64,000 nt of DNA from JAWKHR01 sp041394725 (GTDB lineage Bacteria; Acidobacteriota; Vicinamibacteria; Vicinamibacterales; SCN-69-37). Made by a program: the position numbers and the translations under genes. This document shows, in pieces, positions 53,081-61,886 of the stretch; within the stretch, counting starts at the first letter, position 1; the number at the start of each line of letters is the position of its first letter. Where the stretch lies: positions 1 to 64,000 of the forward strand of contig JAWKHR010000010.1 in NCBI GenBank assembly GCA_041394725.1, read 5' to 3'. The notes beneath the pieces were generated by a model. That model did not search any database. It was given only the letters and a program-made list of their open reading frames with translations, and had not been told where the DNA came from.

Positions 53081-54100
53081 GACGGTCGTCCTTCCCGGCC
53101 GGCGGCGCGTCCAGGCGCGTCCACCGGCCACACCAGCACCTGCGACGCCTGGTCGCGGCGCAGCGCGATGAGCGTGCCACGCACCTGACCCCAGGCCCGC
53201 GGATCCCCGCGAACGTCTTCAGGAACAGCGATCAGCGCGCCCTCGGTGAAGCCCGAGTCCATCAGCCAGCGCCGCGCGAACCCACGGCGGTGCTCGTCCG
53301 GGCCCACGACCTCAGCCGGCCGGTCGTTCGGCAGATCCGACAGCCGGATCACGCCGGCGTCCACCGCCGCCTCGGGCGCGGCGGCCAGGGAACCGCGTTG
53401 TGCGCCACCGCCGGCATAGCTGAACTCCGTCCTCGCCGTCCGAGAGCACGAGCCGCTCCGGCGTGGACTCGACGAGGCGCACCAGCATGCCGACACGCAG
53501 GCCGGCGGCGATCTGCGCGAACGGATCTCCGGTTCGTCCTCGAGGTGCACGATGCGGCCCGTCGTGTCGGCGGGCCACGCGTGGCCGGCGTGCCGGCCGC
53601 GCCGGCGCGAGCCGGCCCCTCGCGCATCGGGATCCCGGATCGCCGTGCGGATCGACGTGCGGGTGGCCGAGTCGCGCGGACAGTCGATCGACGTCCTCGG
53701 GCGACAGCCGGTGCTCGCCGCGTTCGGCCGCGGCGTGAATCTTCTTCAGGGGCAGCCGCGCCTCGTCGGCGAAGTACCGCTCGAGCAGGCGGTGCGCGCG
53801 GACGATCTGCAGCGCGACCCGCTCGCCTTCGGCCGTGAGGCGGAAGTCCTGGCCGTGCGCCCGGACGAGGCCCAGCGTCTGCAGCCGCCCGACCAGCCCG
53901 ACCACCGCGCGATCCGACAGGCGCAGCGCGCCCGCGATCGACGCGATCGATCCGTGCCGGCCGCGATACTCGAGGTCGAACAGGTGCTTGAGCGCGTCCT
54001 CGTGCTGGCGGCGGATCGCCCCCGGCGAGTGCCGCTGGCGCCACCGCACCACCAGCCAGGTGGCCAGCACGACGGCGACGAGCACGAGGGTCCGTGTCAC
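53077..54100 (-). pseudogene. DtxR-type HTH regulator fused to FeoA domain, with frame shifts
   Basis: Start ATG 54100. An N-terminal membrane helix (LVLVAVVLATWLVVRWRQR) precedes a winged helix (EDALKHLFDLEYRGRHGSIA, LRLSDRAVVGLVGRLQTLGL) and the DtxR-type dimerisation segment (HRLLERYFADEARLPLKKIH, HRLSPEDVDRLSARLGHPHV). The frame changes near 53640, 53530 and 53430. The last frame is a FeoA-like SH3 domain (GFARRWLMDSGFTEGALIAV to LVWPVDAPG). Combined DtxR-FeoA proteins upstream of feoB are common in Acidobacteriota. It is the first gene of the feo operon. Confidence 0.7.
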
Positions 54101-54139
54101 GGAGATGTCCTTCCCACCTCGAATGGCGCGAGAGCTTCC

Positions 54140-54183
54140 CGGTTTTGCACTTCGGCAAAACCAGGATTTTGATTAATCAAAAT
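54140..54183. promoter_or_regulatory. Two stacked palindromes upstream of the feo operon
   Basis: GGTTTTGC-ACTTCG-GCAAAACC (54140-54161) and the perfect 20-base palindrome GATTTTGATTAATCAAAATC (54164-54183) lie two bases apart, 40-83 bases before the start of the DtxR-FeoA gene. Their location between two DtxR-family genes suggests metal-regulator operators. The second also contains a -10-like AT-rich centre. The remaining bases of 54101-54227 show no gene. Confidence 0.65.
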
Positions 54184-54227
54184 CTAACTCGCCGCCCGTC
54201 CCCCCGTCAAGTCCCCGCCCGCCTGGC

Positions 54228-54917
54228 TCAATCGCGATGTCCGCCGGCCGCCTCGACGAGCAGCTTCGACGCCGCCCGCATCCCCAGCGTGGTGCGCCGC
54301 CCGGAATCGGTCACGACCTCGACCGAGTCGGATGCCGGATCCCGCACCTCGATCGTCACGGCCCGTCCCGGCATCAGCTCGTGAGCCTCGACGAACGTGA
54401 GAAACGACGGGTCCTGGTCGATGACCCGTGCCACCACGAGCGGGGTGCCGAGATCCGCCGTCGCCAGGTTGAGATACCGTGGCCGCGCGATGGTGCCCTC
54501 GGCCGTCGGGATCGGGTCGCCGTGCGGATCCACCTGCGGCCGCCCGAGCATGTCGTCGATGCGTTCGACCAGCCGTTCCGACACGGCATGTTCGAGCTGC
54601 TCGGCCTCGTCGTGGACCTCGCTCCAGTTCATCCCGAGCACCTCGACGAGGAACAGCTCGATCAGCCGGTGCCGCCGCAGCACCAGGCCGGCCAGCTTCT
54701 CGCCGGCCGGCGTGAGCCTGACCCCCATGTACGGCTCGTAGTGCACCAGGCCCGACTCGGCGAGCGTCTTCATCATCGTGGTCGCCGTGCCCGGCACGAC
54801 GCCGAGCGCACCCGAGAGCCGGCCCATCGGCACCAGCGCGTCGGGGGCCATGCCGACGGCGGACTGTTCGAGGTAGATCGTCTTCAGGTAGTTCTCGACC
54901 GTTTGGGACGGGAGCAT
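54228..54917 (-). CDS. MntR/DtxR-family metal-dependent regulator
   Basis: 229 residues from ATG 54917 (MLPSQTVENYLKTIYLEQ). The winged helix is RLSGALGVVPGTATTMMKTL followed by ESGLVHYEPYMGVRLTPAG. The metal-binding/dimerisation part is LVLRRHRLIELFLVEVLGMN, then EVHDEAEQLEHAVSERLVER and LGRPQVDPHGDPIP, which supply the His/Glu ligands of the DtxR family. A C-terminal FeoA/SH3-like domain follows (LMPGRAVTIEVRDPASDSVE). It probably represses metal uptake when iron or manganese is ample; the palindromes at 54140-54183 are natural targets. Divergent from menG. Confidence 0.9.
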   Translation of the reverse strand: MLPSQTVENYLKTIYLEQSAVGMAPDALVPMGRLSGALGVVPGTATTMMKTLAESGLVHYEPYMGVRLTPAGEKLAGLVLRRHRLIELFLVEVLGMNWSEVHDEAEQLEHAVSERLVERIDDMLGRPQVDPHGDPIPTAEGTIARPRYLNLATADLGTPLVVARVIDQDPSFLTFVEAHELMPGRAVTIEVRDPASDSVEVVTDSGRRTTLGMRAASKLLVEAAGGHRD

Positions 54918-54955
54918 CGGTGAGGTACATACAACGAAACCGAGGCGCCAGCGAA

Positions 54956-55723
54956 GTGACCACACCGGAAGGGACGGGCAGGGCCGCGACGGGGCCGGTG
55001 CGGCTCCGCGACGCGTTCGACGATCCGGACGTGAAGCGCCGGTACGTCGGCCGGCTGTTCACGACCATCGCCGGCCGCTACGACCTGATCACGCGGCTGC
55101 TGTCGTTCGGCCTGGATCGGCGCTGGAAGCGGCGGCTGATGGCGCTGGCTGCCCCCCGTCCGGACGATCGCGTTCTCGACCTGGCCTGCGGCACCGGCGA
55201 CCTCGCCGCCCTGGCCGCGGCCGCCGGGGCCCGCGTCGTCGGGCTCGACCTGACGGAGCGCATGATCGCCCTCGCGCGACGGCGGCCGGACGCGGATCCC
55301 GGCACGGCCTGGGTGGTGGGGGACATGACGGCGCTGCCGGTGAGCGGGGAGGGCTTCGACCTGGTCACCACCGGCTACGGCCTGCGCAACGTGCCCGACC
55401 TGCCGCGCGCGCTCGCCGAGATCCATCGGGTCCTCCGCCCCGGCGGGCGCCTGCTGTCGCTCGACTTCAACCGCCCGGAGTCCGCCGTGGTCAGGGCCGT
55501 CTACCTGGGGTACCTGACCGTCGTCGGGTCCGGCCTCGGCTTGATCCTCCACGGGGACGCGGACACCTACCGCTACATCCCGGCGTCGATCCGGCGCTAT
55601 CCCGGCGCGGCGGGCGTCGTCCGGCTGATGACGGACGCCGGCTTCGTGGAGGCCCGGGCCCGACCGGTGCTCGGCGGCCTGATGACGGTGCACGTCGCAC
55701 GCCGCGGCCCGGCCTCGGACTAG
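54956..55723 (+). CDS. ubiE: Demethylmenaquinone / ubiquinone methyltransferase
   Basis: 255 residues from GTG 54956; GTG 54920 would add 12 residues. YVGRLFTTIAGRYDLITRLL followed by LDRRWKRRLM is the UbiE/MenG opening. SAM-binding motifs are VLDLACGTGDLAALA and GLDLTERMIALAR, with TGYGLRNVPDLPRALAEIHR and LLSLDFNRPE after them, both UbiE signatures. It performs the last methylation in menaquinone synthesis, the likely quinone here. Divergent from the DtxR/MntR gene by 38 bases. Confidence 0.93.
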   Translation: MTTPEGTGRAATGPVRLRDAFDDPDVKRRYVGRLFTTIAGRYDLITRLLSFGLDRRWKRRLMALAAPRPDDRVLDLACGTGDLAALAAAAGARVVGLDLTERMIALARRRPDADPGTAWVVGDMTALPVSGEGFDLVTTGYGLRNVPDLPRALAEIHRVLRPGGRLLSLDFNRPESAVVRAVYLGYLTVVGSGLGLILHGDADTYRYIPASIRRYPGAAGVVRLMTDAGFVEARARPVLGGLMTVHVARRGPASD

Positions 55724-55734
55724 AATCCTCATCC

Positions 55735-56153
55735 ATGGACGTGTCCGAACTGCGCAAGCCGCATCCTCCGGGCGATCGACGACGCCCGGAAGGACGCGGC
55801 CGGAACGCCGCGTGGCGATGGATCAACCGAGCCAGGGCCTACCCAGGCGGATGCTGGACGCGCTGGCGACCCCGCTCGCGCGGCAGGCCGTGGACGTGCT
55901 GCGTGGCAGGGACACCAGTTCTCGCTGCACGCCCGCCGAGCGTCCCGCATCGTCTCCGACGCCTCGAACCAGACGTTCCTCGGTTCCGAGCTGGATCGAT
56001 CCGGCCGCCATCCGCGAGTCGTCGGTCGCATCAGCCACGTGCGGCCGGCAGGGGACAGGTCGTGGACGAGCTGACGTGGTCGGCGGCGGCAAGCCGGTCG
56101 CGGATCTCACCGAGCAGGACGTGAGCGCGTACGGTCGAATCGATCGAAGTTGA
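55735..56153 (+). pseudogene. Hypothetical protein gene, frame-broken
   Basis: ATG 55735 opens MDVSELRK, 11 bases after the ubiE stop. Allowing for single-base shifts the sequence continues as RILRAIDDARKDAA, RRVAMDQ, LDALATPLARQAVDVLRG, then RIVSDASNQTFL and ELDRSGRHPRVVGRISHVR, in different frames. The residues make a coherent small alpha/beta protein of about 140 residues. Family not recognised. At least four indels are needed. This is the beginning of the most error-dense patch of the window. Confidence 0.5.
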
Positions 56154-57446
56154 TCCTGCGTCCCGTGCCCCTCGCCGCGGGCGGCGCTGGCGCCTGCTCA
56201 AGGTGGTCCGGACGACGCCGCAGCACGAGGTCCCGGAGGCGATCCTCCGTCGGGCCGAGGTCCCGTTCGAGCACGGCGGCGGTGTGTTCACCCAGCCGGG
56301 GAGGGTGGCGCCGTCCGCCGCGCCGAGGGTGTCGAGCTTTCGTGGGCAGGCCGAGCACGCGCAACGGCCCGATCGTCGCGTGCGGCACGGTGCACACCAT
56401 CAGCCGTTCCAGGATCTGCGGGTCGGCGAGCGCGGCCTCGATCGAGGCGCACCGCGCCACAGCACGCCCGCGTCGCGCAGGCAGGCGGCGAATGCTCCGC
56501 GGTGTCGCTCAGGTCCCGCGCAGCAGCCGGTCGCGCAGCGCGTCGTAGTGCTGCGATCGGTTGCGGGTGAACCGGCCGTCAGCGGCGGTCCAGCTGCGCC
56601 AGCGCACGCGACACAGCGCTGCCACTGGTCGTCGTTGCCCACGGCCAGCACCAGCACGCCCTCGGCCGTGTCGAACGTGTCGTAAGGCGCGATCGTCATG
56701 TGCCGGTTGCCGGTGCGAAGGTCAGGACCTCGCCCGCGGTCAGGTAGCGGCTCGCACGGTAGGTGAGGCGCGGCGACCGAGTCGAGCAGGCTGACGTCCA
56801 CCAGCTGTCCGCGGCCCGTGCGTCCCTTCGCAATCAGCGCGAGCAGCCAGGCCTGGAACGCGAACATGCCGGCCGCGATGTCCCGCGATCGCCACGCCGA
56901 GCGGACCGCCAGCCCGTCAGGTGCGCCGTGATGCTCATCCGGGCCGCCCTCGGCACCGGGCCACCGCGTCGTAGCCGCCCTCCGTCCGGCGTGGCCCCGT
57001 CCGGCCGAACCCGGAAATCGAGACGTCCAGATCAGGCCCGGCTGCCGCGCCAGGCAGCGCGTCGTAGCCGAAGCCCGCGATCGAGCGTGCCGGGCCGGAA
57101 GTTCTCGACGAGGACGTCGGCCCGTGCGGCGAGGGCGTCGGATGTCGCGGCCCTCGAGGTGCCTTGAAGTCGGCCGCGACGGACTCCTTGTTGCGGTTGA
57201 CGCTGAGTAGTACGCGCTCTCGCCCTCCACGAACGGCGGGCCCCACGCGCGGGTGTCGTCGCCGCGACCCGGATGCTCGACCTTGATCACGCGCGCGCCC
57301 ATGTCGGCCGCGAGCATCGTGCAGTACGGGCCCGAGAGCACGCGCGACAGGTCGAGGATCGTCAGGCCGTGCAACGGCCCGGTCACGCGCGGCGCGTCGT
57401 CCGGCGGCCCTGGCACGCGCGGCGCGTCGTCCGGCGGCGCGGTCAC
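56110..57446 (-). pseudogene. CaiB/BaiF-type (class III) CoA-transferase, many frame shifts
   Basis: GTG 57446 overlaps the homoserine dehydrogenase stop (GTGA). The opening has a three-fold DDAPRV repeat and then GLTILDLSRVLSGPYCTMLA, ADMGARVIKVEHPGRGDDTR and WGPPFVEGESAYYS, all CaiB signatures. Shorter clean stretches follow in other frames: DIAAGMFAFQAWLLALIAKG, RGQLVDVSLLDSV, NRHMTIAPYDTFDTAEGVLV and VLAVGNDDQWQRCV. Near 56400 LMVCTVPHATIGPLRVLGLP is the C-terminal part. The end is uncertain (about 56110-56170). A length of about 430 codons fits the family. About ten indels are needed, so either poor sequence or a dead gene. Confidence 0.6.
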
Positions 57447-58552
57447 GCGTGGCCCGCCCGCACACGGCGCACAACCGTGATCAGGTCGCTGAGGATCGCG
57501 TAGGCGGTCTTCTCGAGGCCGCCGTCGCGCTGGGTGATCACGATCCGGCCGGCCGGCCAGGTGTCGAGTTCGATGGCATTCGCCTGGCCCTCGAGGATGG
57601 CGAGCGGGTCGGCCGGCGGCAGGGTCTCGAGGGCGACACGCGCCGCGACGCGGCCATCCGCCGCCCGCATCGCCGACGCGACGAGCTTCAGCACCCGGCC
57701 GTCGCGCCGCGCCCGGATGGCGCGCGCGGCGGTGTCGGGTCCGAGGCCCTCGCGCGCGACGCCCGCCGGCGTGATGCGCGCGTCCATCAGCACGTTCGCG
57801 AGCGCGGCGGCCTTCGCCGCGGCGTCCCAGCCGTCCACGTCCAGCGACGCGTCCGCCTCGGCCACGCCCGCCTGCTGCATCCGCGTCAGCGCCGCGTCGA
57901 ACGCCTCCCCCTGCTCGAGCGCGTCGAGGATGTAGTTCGTGGTGCTGTTGACCACGCCGCGGAACCCGCGTACCTCGCAGGCCGGGAGCGTCTCCCGGAC
58001 CAGATTGAAGACGGGGATGCCGTCCATGACGGCACCCTCGAACAGGAACGACACGCCGGCGCGTGCCGCCTCGTCGGCCAGGGCGCGCCACGCGACGGCC
58101 ACGGGGCCCTTGTTCGCGGTGACGACGTGGACGCCCGCGCGGAGGCCCGCGCGCACGTGCGAAATCGCCGGCTCGCCGGTCAGCACGTCCAGCGTCGTCG
58201 TCTCGACGAGCACGCGGACGTCCGCATCCACCGTGCCGAGCCGGGCGATCCACTCGTCGATCGGCGGCGGGCCGGGTGATGCGGCCGCGGTCGCGCCCGG
58301 ATCCTCGCCGCGGCGGTCGCCGATGCCGGGCCCGGACCCGGCCGGGGCGCCGGCGCCGGGCCGGTCGAGCGACGCGATCGACGTTTCATCCAGGCCCGAC
58401 GGGTCGAATGCCGCGCCGTGCCGCCGGGTCGCGATGCCGACGACGACCGGATGCACGTCCAGCGCGTCGAGCGCGCCGCGCGACTCGTCCAGCAGGCGGA
58501 CGAAGCGGCGGGCGACGTGTCCGTAGCCGACGAGCAGCAGGGCGACCGTCAT
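57443..58552 (-). CDS. hom: Homoserine dehydrogenase
   Basis: 369 residues from ATG 58552. The NAD(P)-binding N-terminus is LLLVGYGHVARRFVRLLDES. VVTANKGPVAVAWRAL carries the catalytic-type Lys of homoserine dehydrogenase, and GIPVFNLVRETLPACEVRGF followed by VVNSTTNYILDAL are the hallmark motifs, with EADASLDVDGWDAAAKAAAL following. No C-terminal ACT domain is present, so it is probably not feedback-regulated through one. An extra Pro/Gly-rich segment (about 75-105) interrupts the nucleotide domain. It is coupled to the CoA-transferase downstream by a GTGA overlap. Confidence 0.92.
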   Translation of the reverse strand: MTVALLLVGYGHVARRFVRLLDESRGALDALDVHPVVVGIATRRHGAAFDPSGLDETSIASLDRPGAGAPAGSGPGIGDRRGEDPGATAAASPGPPPIDEWIARLGTVDADVRVLVETTTLDVLTGEPAISHVRAGLRAGVHVVTANKGPVAVAWRALADEAARAGVSFLFEGAVMDGIPVFNLVRETLPACEVRGFRGVVNSTTNYILDALEQGEAFDAALTRMQQAGVAEADASLDVDGWDAAAKAAALANVLMDARITPAGVAREGLGPDTAARAIRARRDGRVLKLVASAMRAADGRVAARVALETLPPADPLAILEGQANAIELDTWPAGRIVITQRDGGLEKTAYAILSDLITVVRRVRAGHA

Positions 58553-58604
58553 GCGGGGCACATCCAGGGCAACGGGCGTAAAGTGTAGCTGAGGAGTGTC
58601 GCCG

Positions 58605-59327
58605 ATGCTGAACGCCCGCCGTGTGTCGATCCTGTCCGCCTTCGCGCTCGCCGCCGCGCTGGCCGTAGCGGCGCCCGCCGTCGCCCAGACCCCGCCGATG
58701 CCGCCGGCCATCGTCGCGAGCGGACACGCGTCGATCACGCGCGCGCCCGATCAGGCCTGGGTGTCGATTGCCGCCGAGGCACGCGCCGCCGAGCCGGCCG
58801 CCGCGCAGACGCAGTCGGCCGAGGCGATGACCGCGGTCCGCAAGGTGCTGGCCGGCGCGGGATTCGCGGAGGAGACGATCCGCACGACCGAGTACTCGCT
58901 GCGTCCGAACGTCGAGTACGAGAACGGCCGGTCGCGGGTACGCGGCTACATCGCGCGCAACGAGATCGAGGTGCGCGTCGACGACCTGACGAAGCTCGGG
59001 CGCGTGATCGACGCGGCCGGCGGCGCCGGCGCCACGTCGATGAGCGGGCTGCGCTTCGACCTGAAGAACCGCGCCGACGTCGAGCGCGAGGCGCTGAAGA
59101 TGGCCGTCGAGGACGCGATGGCCCGCGCCCGCGCGATGGCGTCCGGTGCCGGCGCGTCGCTGGGACCAATCCTCCAGGTGGTCGAGCAGGGCGCCAGGTC
59201 CGCGCCCGTGCCGATGGCGCGGATGACGATGCAGATGGCGGAGGCCGCGCCGGCGCCGCCGACGCCCGTGAGCCCGGGCCAGCTGGACATCACGGCCGAC
59301 GTCACCGTGCACGTGTCGATCCGGTAG
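58605..59327 (+). CDS. Exported SIMPL (DUF541) domain protein
   Basis: 240 residues from ATG 58605 with GGAG eight bases upstream; a GTG at 58596 is too close to it. Signal peptide about 1-29. The SIMPL domain is seen as ASGHASITRAPDQAWVSIAA, TTEYSLRPNVEYENGRSRVR and GYIARNEIEVRVDDLTKLGR, with ALKMAVEDAMARARAMASGA near the end. Related periplasmic proteins such as E. coli YggE protect against oxidative stress, but the mechanism is not known. Divergent from hom, 52 bases apart. Confidence 0.88.
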   Translation: MLNARRVSILSAFALAAALAVAAPAVAQTPPMPPAIVASGHASITRAPDQAWVSIAAEARAAEPAAAQTQSAEAMTAVRKVLAGAGFAEETIRTTEYSLRPNVEYENGRSRVRGYIARNEIEVRVDDLTKLGRVIDAAGGAGATSMSGLRFDLKNRADVEREALKMAVEDAMARARAMASGAGASLGPILQVVEQGARSAPVPMARMTMQMAEAAPAPPTPVSPGQLDITADVTVHVSIR

Positions 59328-59388
59328 GCGCGTCGCGCCGGCAGCCTCGACCCTCGGGCGGGCGCGCCGCTTCGGCAGGCCCGCCTGC

Positions 59389-60648
59389 TCAGCGGTCCTC
59401 TTCGAGCAGCGGCAGGCCCGCCTCGTCGGTCGTCGCGTCGTCGCCCGCCGCGCGGCGGCCGGTCAGCTCTTCCTTGCGGACCTGGCGAAGCGTGAGGCCG
59501 ATGGGATCCGGCATCTCGAGGTCCTTGGTCGCGCGGACCCCGAGTTCCTTGAAGCGCCTGGCGCCGGGCAGGACCTTGCTCTCGAGCGACGCGACGAACC
59601 GGTCGTAGCTGTCGGCGGCCTGCTTGATGTTCTTCCCGACGCCCTCGAGGTGCTCGACCATCGTGGCGAGCCGCTCGTACAGGTTGCGGCCGATGAGCTG
59701 AATCTCCTCGGCGTTGTGCGCGAGGATCTGCTGCTTCCAGCCGTAGGACACGGCCTTGAGGAGCGCGAGCAGCGTCATCGGCGTCGCCGGGATCACGCGC
59801 AGGCTCGCCGCCTGGTCGAGCAGCGTCGCGTCCTGCTCGAACGCCGCGCCGAGCAGGGGCTCGAGCGGCAGGAACATCACCACGAACTCGGGCGCGGGCT
59901 GGAACTGCCGCCAGTACTCCTTGGCGCCGAGCGCGCGGATGTGGTCGCGCACCTGCCGCGCGTGCGCGGCGAGCAGCTCGGCCCGCTCCGTCTCGGTTTT
60001 CGCCGTGCCCGCCGCCAGATAGGCGTCGATCGGCACCTTCGAGTCGACGACGATGGTGGTCTCGCCGGGCAGGTAGACGACGAGATCCGGCGTCTGGCGC
60101 GAGCCGTCCTCGGCGGTGGCCGTGGCCTTCTCGTCGAAGTCGCAGTGCTCGAGCATGCCGGCGAGCTCGACGACGCGGCGCAGCTGGACCTCGCCCCACC
60201 GCCCGCGGACGTTGGGCGACTTGAGCGACCGCGTCAGGCCCTCGGCCGCCGCGCGCAGCTGCTCCTGGGCCTGGCCGAGCGATCGCAGCTCGGCGACCAC
60301 GGCGCGGTGCGATCCCTCGCGCGCCTTGTCCACCTCGGCGAGCTGCGTCTGGACGCGCGAGAGCGTCTCGCGCATCGGCGTGATGAGCGCGGCGGCATTC
60401 TGCATGAAGTCGGCGCGGTTGTCCTTGAGCGCGTCGCGCGAGAGCGCCGCGAAGGCCTCGCGCAGCGAGGCCTGGGCCTCGCTCGCGTGCGCGCGCTGCT
60501 GCTCGAGCGCGCGCTCGGCGGCGCGCCATTCGGCCTCGGCGCGCGCGGCCGCGGCCGCCAGCCGGGCGTGTCGCCGGCCCAGCACGACCGCGACCGCGAG
60601 CGCGCCGAGGACGGCGCCGGCGAGGGCCGGGAGCAGCAGGTCCGACAT
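59389..60648 (-). CDS. rmuC: DNA recombination protein RmuC homologue
   Basis: 419 residues. N-terminal membrane helix (LLLPALAGAVLGALAVAVVL), long coiled coil about 30-130, then the RmuC nuclease-like domain: SPNVRGRWGEVQLRRVVELA, HCDFDEKATATAEDGSRQTP, DLVVYLPGETTIVVDSKVP (the PD-(D/E)xK-like acidic and Lys residues), and VVMFLPLEPLLGAAFEQD. Length is normal. RmuC limits inversions at short inverted repeats in E. coli, which is relevant because a large inverted repeat lies 39 bases upstream of its start. Confidence 0.92.
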   Translation of the reverse strand: MSDLLLPALAGAVLGALAVAVVLGRRHARLAAAAARAEAEWRAAERALEQQRAHASEAQASLREAFAALSRDALKDNRADFMQNAAALITPMRETLSRVQTQLAEVDKAREGSHRAVVAELRSLGQAQEQLRAAAEGLTRSLKSPNVRGRWGEVQLRRVVELAGMLEHCDFDEKATATAEDGSRQTPDLVVYLPGETTIVVDSKVPIDAYLAAGTAKTETERAELLAAHARQVRDHIRALGAKEYWRQFQPAPEFVVMFLPLEPLLGAAFEQDATLLDQAASLRVIPATPMTLLALLKAVSYGWKQQILAHNAEEIQLIGRNLYERLATMVEHLEGVGKNIKQAADSYDRFVASLESKVLPGARRFKELGVRATKDLEMPDPIGLTLRQVRKEELTGRRAAGDDATTDEAGLPLLEEDR

Positions 60649-60686
60649 GCCGCGATTGTACCGCCCGGTGTGTCAGGGCGGGTCAC

Positions 60687-60813
60687 GGAGGGGGACGGGT
60701 CTGTTTTCCACAGATCTGGCAAGATCGGGGACAGGTCTCGGGGCGGCCGCTGCCGGTCCGCCCCGAGACCTGGCCTCGGCGGCGAATCTGTGGAAAACAG
60801 ACCGTCCCCCTCC
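60687..60813. repeat. REPIN-like element with nested palindromes
   Basis: Outer arms 60687-60716 and 60784-60813 are inverted copies of about 30 bases, differing by one G and the last two bases; the shared core is TCTGTTTTCCACAGAT. Inside, CAGGTCTCGGGGCGG (60732-60746) pairs perfectly with 60758-60772. No transposase is nearby. The right arm ends exactly where conserved coding sequence of the MoeB-type gene begins (60813). Confidence 0.9.
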
Positions 60814-60869
60814 GCTACTCGCGTCACCTGCTGCTGCCGGAGTTCGGCGAGGCAGGGCAGCGCCGGCTG

Positions 60870-61886
60870 ATGCAGGCGCGGGTGCTCGTCGTCGGCGCCG
60901 GCGGCCTCGGATCGCCCGCGGCCATCTACCTCGCCGCCGCCGGCGTCGGCACGATCGGCCTCGTCGAGTTCGACACGGTCGACGAGACGAACCTGCAGCG
61001 CCAGGTACTCTTCGACACCGGCGACGTCGGCCGGCCGAAGGTGGCCGCCGCCGTCCGGCGGCTCCGCGCGCTCAATCCCGAGGTCCACGTCGAGGCCCAC
61101 GAGGCCCGCTTCGACGCCGCCAACGCCGCCGCCCTCGTCGACCGCTACGACCTCGTCGTCGACGGCACCGACAATTTCCCGACCCGCTACCTCGTCAACG
61201 ACGCGTGCGTCCTCGGCGGTCGGCCCAACGTGTACGGATCGGTCTCGCGGTTCGAGGGCCAGGCGGCCGTCTTCGCGGTGCTCGGAGGCCCCTGCTACCG
61301 GTGCCTGCACCCGGAGCCGCCGCCCGCCGGCCTTATTCCGAACTGTGCCGAGGCCGGCGTGCTGGGTGTCCTGCCGGGCCTGATCGGCACGATCCAGGCG
61401 ACCGAGGCGATCAAGCTGCTCGCGGGCGTGGGCGAGCCGCTCGTCGGCCGGCTCCTCCTCTTCGACGCGCTCAGGATGCGGTTCCGCACGCTGACGCTGC
61501 CGCGCGACCGCGACTGTCCGGTCTGCGGCGACACGCCCACGATCCGCGAACTCGTCAGCTACGACGCGGTGTGCGAGCCCGCTCCCGGAGGCACCGAGAT
61601 GACCGTGACCGAGTACCGCACCTGGCGCGACGAGGGCCGGACGCACACGCTGATCGACGTGCGTGAACCCTTCGAGCACCAGGCGAGCCGGATCGACGGC
61701 GCGATCCTGATTCCGCTCGGCACGCTGATGGACCAGCTGGCGCTCGTGCCCGGCGACCGGCCGGTCGTCGTGCACTGCAAGTCGGGCGCGCGCAGCGCGC
61801 GCGCGGTGGGGATGTTGCGGGCGCGGGGCTACGACGCGGTCAATCTGTCCGGCGGGATCGACGAGTGGCGCCGGACCGGCGGGTAG
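60870..61886 (+). CDS. MoeB/ThiF-type adenylyltransferase with rhodanese domain (MoeZ-like), N-terminus displaced
   Basis: 338 residues from ATG 60870. VLVVGAGGLGSPAAIYLAAA binds ATP, DTVDETNLQRQVLF and DGTDNFPTRYLVNDAC are family motifs, and the zinc cysteines are CYRC and CPVC. The C-terminal rhodanese domain (LIDVREPFEHQ, active Cys in VVHCKSGARSAR) makes it MoeZ/MOCS3-like, for sulfur transfer to molybdopterin or thiocarboxylate carriers. Upstream, in frame from 60813, the codons spell RYSRHLLLPEFGEAGQRRL, the conserved MoeB N-terminus. No ATG, GTG or TTG precedes them in frame back to 60660, because the REPIN-like element occupies that place. Confidence 0.88.
   Translation: MQARVLVVGAGGLGSPAAIYLAAAGVGTIGLVEFDTVDETNLQRQVLFDTGDVGRPKVAAAVRRLRALNPEVHVEAHEARFDAANAAALVDRYDLVVDGTDNFPTRYLVNDACVLGGRPNVYGSVSRFEGQAAVFAVLGGPCYRCLHPEPPPAGLIPNCAEAGVLGVLPGLIGTIQATEAIKLLAGVGEPLVGRLLLFDALRMRFRTLTLPRDRDCPVCGDTPTIRELVSYDAVCEPAPGGTEMTVTEYRTWRDEGRTHTLIDVREPFEHQASRIDGAILIPLGTLMDQLALVPGDRPVVVHCKSGARSARAVGMLRARGYDAVNLSGGIDEWRRTGG

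Noticed and set aside
54164..54183. FNR-type site in TTGATTAATCAA
   Set aside because: FNR/CRP-like sites need four bases between TTGAT and ATCAA; here there are two. The perfect 20-base palindrome next to DtxR-type genes fits a metal regulator better.
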